DNA of 64,000 nt from Eucalyptus grandis. Its lineage: Eukaryota; Streptophyta; Magnoliopsida; Myrtales; Myrtaceae. The DNA lies in assembly GCF_016545825.1 (NCBI RefSeq), contig NC_052619.1:52750933-52814932 (forward strand). Direction: 5' to 3'. The notes under the pieces were generated by a model. The model worked only from the letters and a program-made list of their open reading frames with translations, was not told the origin of the DNA and searched no databases. Shown here one piece after another: positions 59,518 through 64,000 of this stretch. The translations under genes and the position numbers were made by a program. Each line of letters begins with the position of its first letter. Positions within the stretch are counted from its first letter, which is position 1.

Positions 59518-60141
59518 AAAAGAAAACAAGAGCACAACACCGATCCGCTCCTAGAACCTGCATTGCCGGCTCAAAATGCAGGCGTTGAGTCCATCACAGA
59601 GCTGAAAGCTCTGACGTATTCATCTGTGGGATTCTGCTGAGTCTGGATGTTCTGTATAAGGGCAACAAGGATGGTGATGCCAGATTTCTGTCCCTCAAGA
59701 TTCCGTTTGATGCGATGTTCGTTTTCCTAATCAAAACTCCAGAGTTAGAGCATAAGCTGCCAGGCTTGAAATCCATATCCTAGATGCAATTTCTCCCTCT
59801 TTGACCGACCTTGAATGAGGATGAGGACCCCGATACCAATGTGTGCGCAGAAGCTCCTCCTGATGCTCATAGAGTTCAACTTGACTAAAATTTCTGAGAT
59901 TCTACAACCAAAGACAGTCAGCCACTGCTTCAGATTTTCACTTGGTGATCTGTCCTGTGCAAATGTGAATGATGTTGAGCTGCACGTGGCTCTGGCATCA
60001 GCTCTGGAAATGGATCCCAAGTTGCTTTCTCAACTGAAAGTAGCACGGCGGATTGGAAACATTTTGGAGTTTGTACATGCAAAGAATATGGAAGAATTTC
60101 TCAAATTGACGCTTGGCTTGTGTAAAGCTCTTCTTTTATGA
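59518..60141 (+). pseudogene. Unrecognised broken ORF, copy B
   Basis: Counterpart of 17218-17841. The part at 59815-60141 is open for 108 codons (TKISEILQPKTVSHCF, CANVNDVELHVALASALEMD, RRIGNILEFVHAKNMEEF) and ends at a TGA shared with block A. The upstream frame, open in block A, is broken here by stops near 59780-59815. The gene is unrecognised and both copies appear dead. Confidence 0.4.
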
Positions 60142-61263
60142 TCACTAGGTTCTATGAAAGGTTCTGCGTACATGGAAGAGCCACCACTACTTGATGAAAG
60201 TTCTTCTGAGGTGGCGAGTAGCATATGACGCATAACCAACTTTGGTGGCAGTGCCAGTGTTTTCCTGGAATTGAGTGGATCTCATGACAGAAACAATGCC
60301 AATATTGCTTCAGAATGCACAGTTCTATTACTGAAGGCAGCCCCAAGGGAAGGTGCTCTCTTTTTCTTACCAATCTTTTGTAAGTGAGTGCAATTCTCAA
60401 GTCTCAGCAAAAGGGCGCTCCTTCTCTACTGGTACAGCAAATGCTGCATTCTCTCAGTTACTCCTGTAGGCGATGTTTGCTGCACAGAATGATTTTTGTC
60501 AGTGTGCCCGTCAAAGATTGCTATGATTGAAGGCATCGTTGCTGAGATAAAATATTCTGCTGCTGCTGCTTTAGCCAGCGCTGCCACACTGGTAATCTTG
60601 GAATTGCAGTGGCTCCCTCATTTATGACTTCTCCATAACATTTGCAAATCCCACTAAGAAGCACACCTTTCCTGAAAAATAAACTGAACTTAAGCATAGC
60701 AATACAGAGTGTCTGTCTACTTCAAAGTCGCAAATGAGTTGATTGTGCTGTAAAGTCCCAGGATGAGAACCATAGTCATATGACCTTCCAGCACACATTC
60801 CACCTATTTGTTTACAGCATAGCGAAGTTATCTCCAATGCGAAGCGAGGTTATCAATTTCAAAATATATGAAGCAGCAAATTGACAAGGATCTCTAATAA
60901 TTTGGTACATATCAAATAAAAACGATGCAATCGAAATGCATATCTCTAGGAGAAATCATCCTAGGAAAATGTAGCTAAAAAAGCCAAACCAAACTAGGAA
61001 AAGAACACAAATACTTGTACATAATTAAGAGCCCTTTGGCTGTTCGGAGGTATTATAATTTCAATGCCTTCATCAGATTTTCAGACATGAACCCGCAAAT
61101 AGGTCATTAAAAAGTGCATGCGAAACTTCTCTGCTCATATTTCCGAAAGAATTTGATTGCCAGAATGGGAAAACATTGGTACTTACCTCAATTCATTTAA
61201 GGTTTGAACACAAGGGAACAATTTGTGGTCACGCATCAAAAAGCTTCCAAGTGCAACGTGCAC
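60142..61263. other. Spacer between broken ORF and TNL copy B
   Basis: Counterpart of 17842-18967. Traces of decayed coding sequence persist to about 60610 with many stops, followed by AT-rich DNA. Confidence 0.45.
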
Positions 61264-64000
61264 TTATTCATCGTATTCTTCCACAAATTCGTCTTCTTCA
61301 TCATCTTCTCCCACAAATTTGATTGACTTCTCCAAGCAAAGCCGAGAAATTTCCTCCACATCTAATTTCCCACAACGTCTTATTGTAACCTTTCGCAGTC
61401 TCTTCAAGCTTGATAGATCGGCAACTTTTCGAAAAGATTATGACAATCTTCAATCTTCAATATTTTCCAAAGATTGGGGTAGTTCGCCTTGAATCTCAAA
61501 CAATTCTTCCAAAGATTATTCACCTTGACAAGATTTTACTCAAAGATATGTTAGTTCATTCCAATTGCTTAGATCGAGGGATCTGCATTCTGTTTAAAGC
61601 CACAAGCCGCAATGTTTCATGTCCACGTTTGACAATCTATTCTTCAAACATCGAAGCGAATATGCATATAAACATGTGTCTTACCCATTACGCTGAATAG
61701 ATCGGGGAACTCCTGTAACAAATCGCAGGAATCAATTGTAAGATTATCCAAAAACCGCGGTAATTCGCCTTGAATCTCAACCAGATTACCACAATTAGAT
61801 ACTTGAATTCGCCGTAGCTTGTTTAACTTGCTTAGATCAGGTAGCACCGCCATCTGTCTGACGCACAAAAGGTCCAAATCTCGTAGGTTCTCCAAACAAC
61901 CAAGGCCTTCAATCTTTGCAACTGCAGAGAACAAAATCGAGAGAGACGATAGTTTCCTCAAATTCGATAGATCCATCGAGCAAAGTGAGTCGCAACCAAG
62001 AGAGATGTAAGGAGGATAAACTTGAGGGAAGCCTCGGGAGGAGAGGCGGATGAGGAGGGAGGCTGAGGTCTGTCGATGAGGCGGTCCCCCCGAAAAAGCA
62101 CAGTACCAGAGATTCCAATTTGCTTAAGTTCCCAATCCATCGTGGTATCTGTTTTTCGAGAAGCCCATAAGATTTCTCATCACAGTTACGTGGGCCAAAG
62201 CCCAGATGCAATACCTTTAAGTTAGCGAGATTTGAGAGATCCGGAAACGTGTCCACCCTCAACTCCTCCACTTCTAATTCGATGAGACTTTCGAAGCCTT
62301 GGTAGGGCATGTATCGCGTCTCCCGGCAATCTCAAGATCCCACTTCCTTGGATTTATTCCATAGATGCGATCGCCAATTTCACACTTGGAAATAAGACTC
62401 CATAATAATTATAGCGGACCCCCGATAGCTAAGATTTCTTTCCCTTGAAGCTTCTTCCCAAGCTTCTTCCAAAAGGCATTATATTCTGCTTTCCCATATT
62501 GTTATGCATCTTCATTACTTTCAAATTCTTCAACATTCCAATGGAATTGGGTACTTCTTTGATGCTTGTGTGACTTATGTCCAACTTAGTTAGCGAATCC
62601 AAATTTCCAACTGTCTCTGGAAGCCTCTGAAGATTCCAACAATAGCTTACATCTAAGAAAACCAAGCTTTTCAACTGACAAATTGATCTATCAATTTCGA
62701 TTAATGATTCACAGCTTGATAGGATCAAATGTTCTAAATTTGAATGAGCTGAGAAGTTGGGGGTTCTCTTCAAGCATTGGCAATGGGCTAGATTCAGAAC
62801 TTTCAAATTCTTAATCACCTGTGAAAGAAAAATCATGCAAAGTTTACTTTTGAATCTAATAAGACGGAAGAATAAGTGTTGTCTAGCATATAACATACCT
62901 TCATGTGGCTCCACCCCTTCCAATCATGAGTAATTTCACTCCAAGATAGATCAAGGATAATCAAATTCTCTATGGAGAAATTTGCAATCTTAAATGTTGG
63001 GTGAATATTATGCCAAGAAAGCCATCGTAATCGTGGAAGGAGATCTGAATTCCTCCGGAAAATATTAGTTGGAAGAGCATATGATGGCCATTTGAGCCAA
63101 AGAAGCAACTTTTCTCCACGAAAGTTTTCCTTAAAGTCGTCTACTTCAAGGAATGTTAGATTTGGTAGGCTCTTAAAGTCCTTATAGGTAAAACGGTGCT
63201 GATCATCAAACTTGAGATGAAGAGCTTCAACTTCTTTCTTTTCCTGCCCAAAGGAAAAATTTTAAAACAAAAAAGTTGAAAGGAAACACATTTATTCAAG
63301 TTCACTATTTTAAGGGGTTGAGTTGAGTACTATCATTCCTTTAATCTTAAAAGAGCAAAAATATTGGTTGAGTAGGTCACAATGGTGCTAGAGGACACAA
63401 AAAGTAACTGCCTTTTTTTTAAAATAGAAAATGTTCATAAGTAACTTGGAGATTTGTTGCGCTAAGGCATTTTACCTCATGTCTCTTCAGCAAATCCAAT
63501 CCGTCCTTGGGATTCCACACACAACGTTGCTTCTCAATTTTCATCTTACTTTCTTGACGAACTATTTCTCTTCCGATGTCTCTAAGTTGATCATGCATCC
63601 ACAATTTATTATCTATTCCAATTTTTATCAAAGACATGTTTTGCAAAACTTCCAAGGCTACTTCCGAAAAAAGTTCAGATGCATCCCAGAAATAACCACA
63701 ATGTCTTTGTGATATCCAATGAAATGACAAGCTATATCAAGGAATATATGCTGTTGCCGATCATCTAATGCATCATAACTTATTTTCAGCTTACTCTGAA
63801 CTTTATCATGAGGAACACTTTCTAACTTCTTCAATGTGGCATCCCACATTTCCTTATTTTTGCCGGATAAAAGTGAACCTATGACCTCAAGGCTAATGGA
63901 AGACCTCCAGCAATGTGTATTGCCCTCTTGGATTGGTTGATATACTCGTCCAAAGGATGATCTCTTCTAAAGGCATGTTTGCTAAAGAGTTGAAGAGATT
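61264..64000 (-). pseudogene. TIR-NB-LRR copy B, frameshifted, runs off window
   Basis: Counterpart of 18968-21700. Inside the window are the ARC2 part of NB-ARC (GLPLAL region, ISYDALDDRQQHIFLDIACH, WMHDQLRDIG), the linker exon (LWLKWPSYALPTNIFRR) and the LRR exon. One-base deletions relative to copy A occur near 63891 (in the GLPLAL codons) and near 63690. The LRR exon has a rearranged stretch at about 62320-62470, another frameshift near 62000-62010, and a scrambled C-terminus at 61400-61640. One LRR unit present in copy A after NLQRLP is absent here. The TIR and P-loop exons lie beyond 64000. This is a pseudogene. Confidence 0.88.

Larger units (their letters stand above)
46575..64000. 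repeat. Segmental duplication, block B (continues past window)
   Basis: Direct repeat of block A. The left edge, near 46575, is where similarity to 7861 begins. The block is longer than A up to exon 2 of the PPR-like gene because of the 3.4-kb insertion at 48057-51463. Gene order and strands match block A throughout. The right edge lies beyond 64000, in the second TIR-NB-LRR gene. Confidence 0.92.

Overview
This is a stretch of plant nuclear DNA, almost certainly from a dicot. Its genes have GT-AG introns and it carries TIR-NB-LRR genes, a class grasses lack. It also holds a decayed Ty1/copia element, LTRs and short DNA transposons. The wording of the TIR-NB-LRR exons reminds me of Myrtaceae such as Eucalyptus, but that is memory-based inference. 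No tRNA, rRNA, CRISPR array or bacterial gene was seen. All coordinates come from reading by eye.

Layout. Positions 1-7100 hold coding-like fragments of an unrecognised gene, a CT/CA microsatellite, three exons of a plastid acyl carrier protein gene on the minus strand, and a UBP12-like exon remnant. Positions 7861-23300 (block A) and 46575-64000 (block B) are two copies of one segmental duplication. In order, each block has a broken multi-exon gene for an organellar PPR/TPR-like protein (plus), a protein kinase C-terminal exon (minus), the N-terminal exons of a DUF2439/ZGRF1-like gene (minus), an unrecognised broken ORF (plus) and a TIR-NB-LRR gene (minus). Block A's TIR-NB-LRR is nearly intact, with one in-frame stop inside NB-ARC. 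Block B's copy has several frameshifts and runs off the window. A third, partial relative of the block's left flank lies at 28360-30120.

Between the blocks (23300-46570) is transposon-rich DNA. It holds a 3.4-kb LTR-like element (24700-28116), an inverted and internally deleted relative (28518-29568), two terminal-inverted-repeat elements in a minisatellite (30212-31254 and 31313-32575), a LINE-type RNase H fragment, two Harbinger-like elements with TAA/TTA target duplications (35341-37955 and 39306-40302), and a 3'-truncated copia element on the minus strand (40995-46171). A further member of the 3.4-kb family sits in exon 2 of the block B PPR-like gene with a perfect 5-bp target duplication. 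Block A supplies the matching empty site.

The genes do not form a pathway. The acyl carrier protein would act in plastid fatty-acid synthesis and the TIR-NB-LRR in pathogen sensing; the rest is mostly decaying duplicate or mobile DNA. The main value of the window is the paired blocks. Shared and private lesions let one order the decay of the PPR-like gene, the duplication and the LTR insertion.
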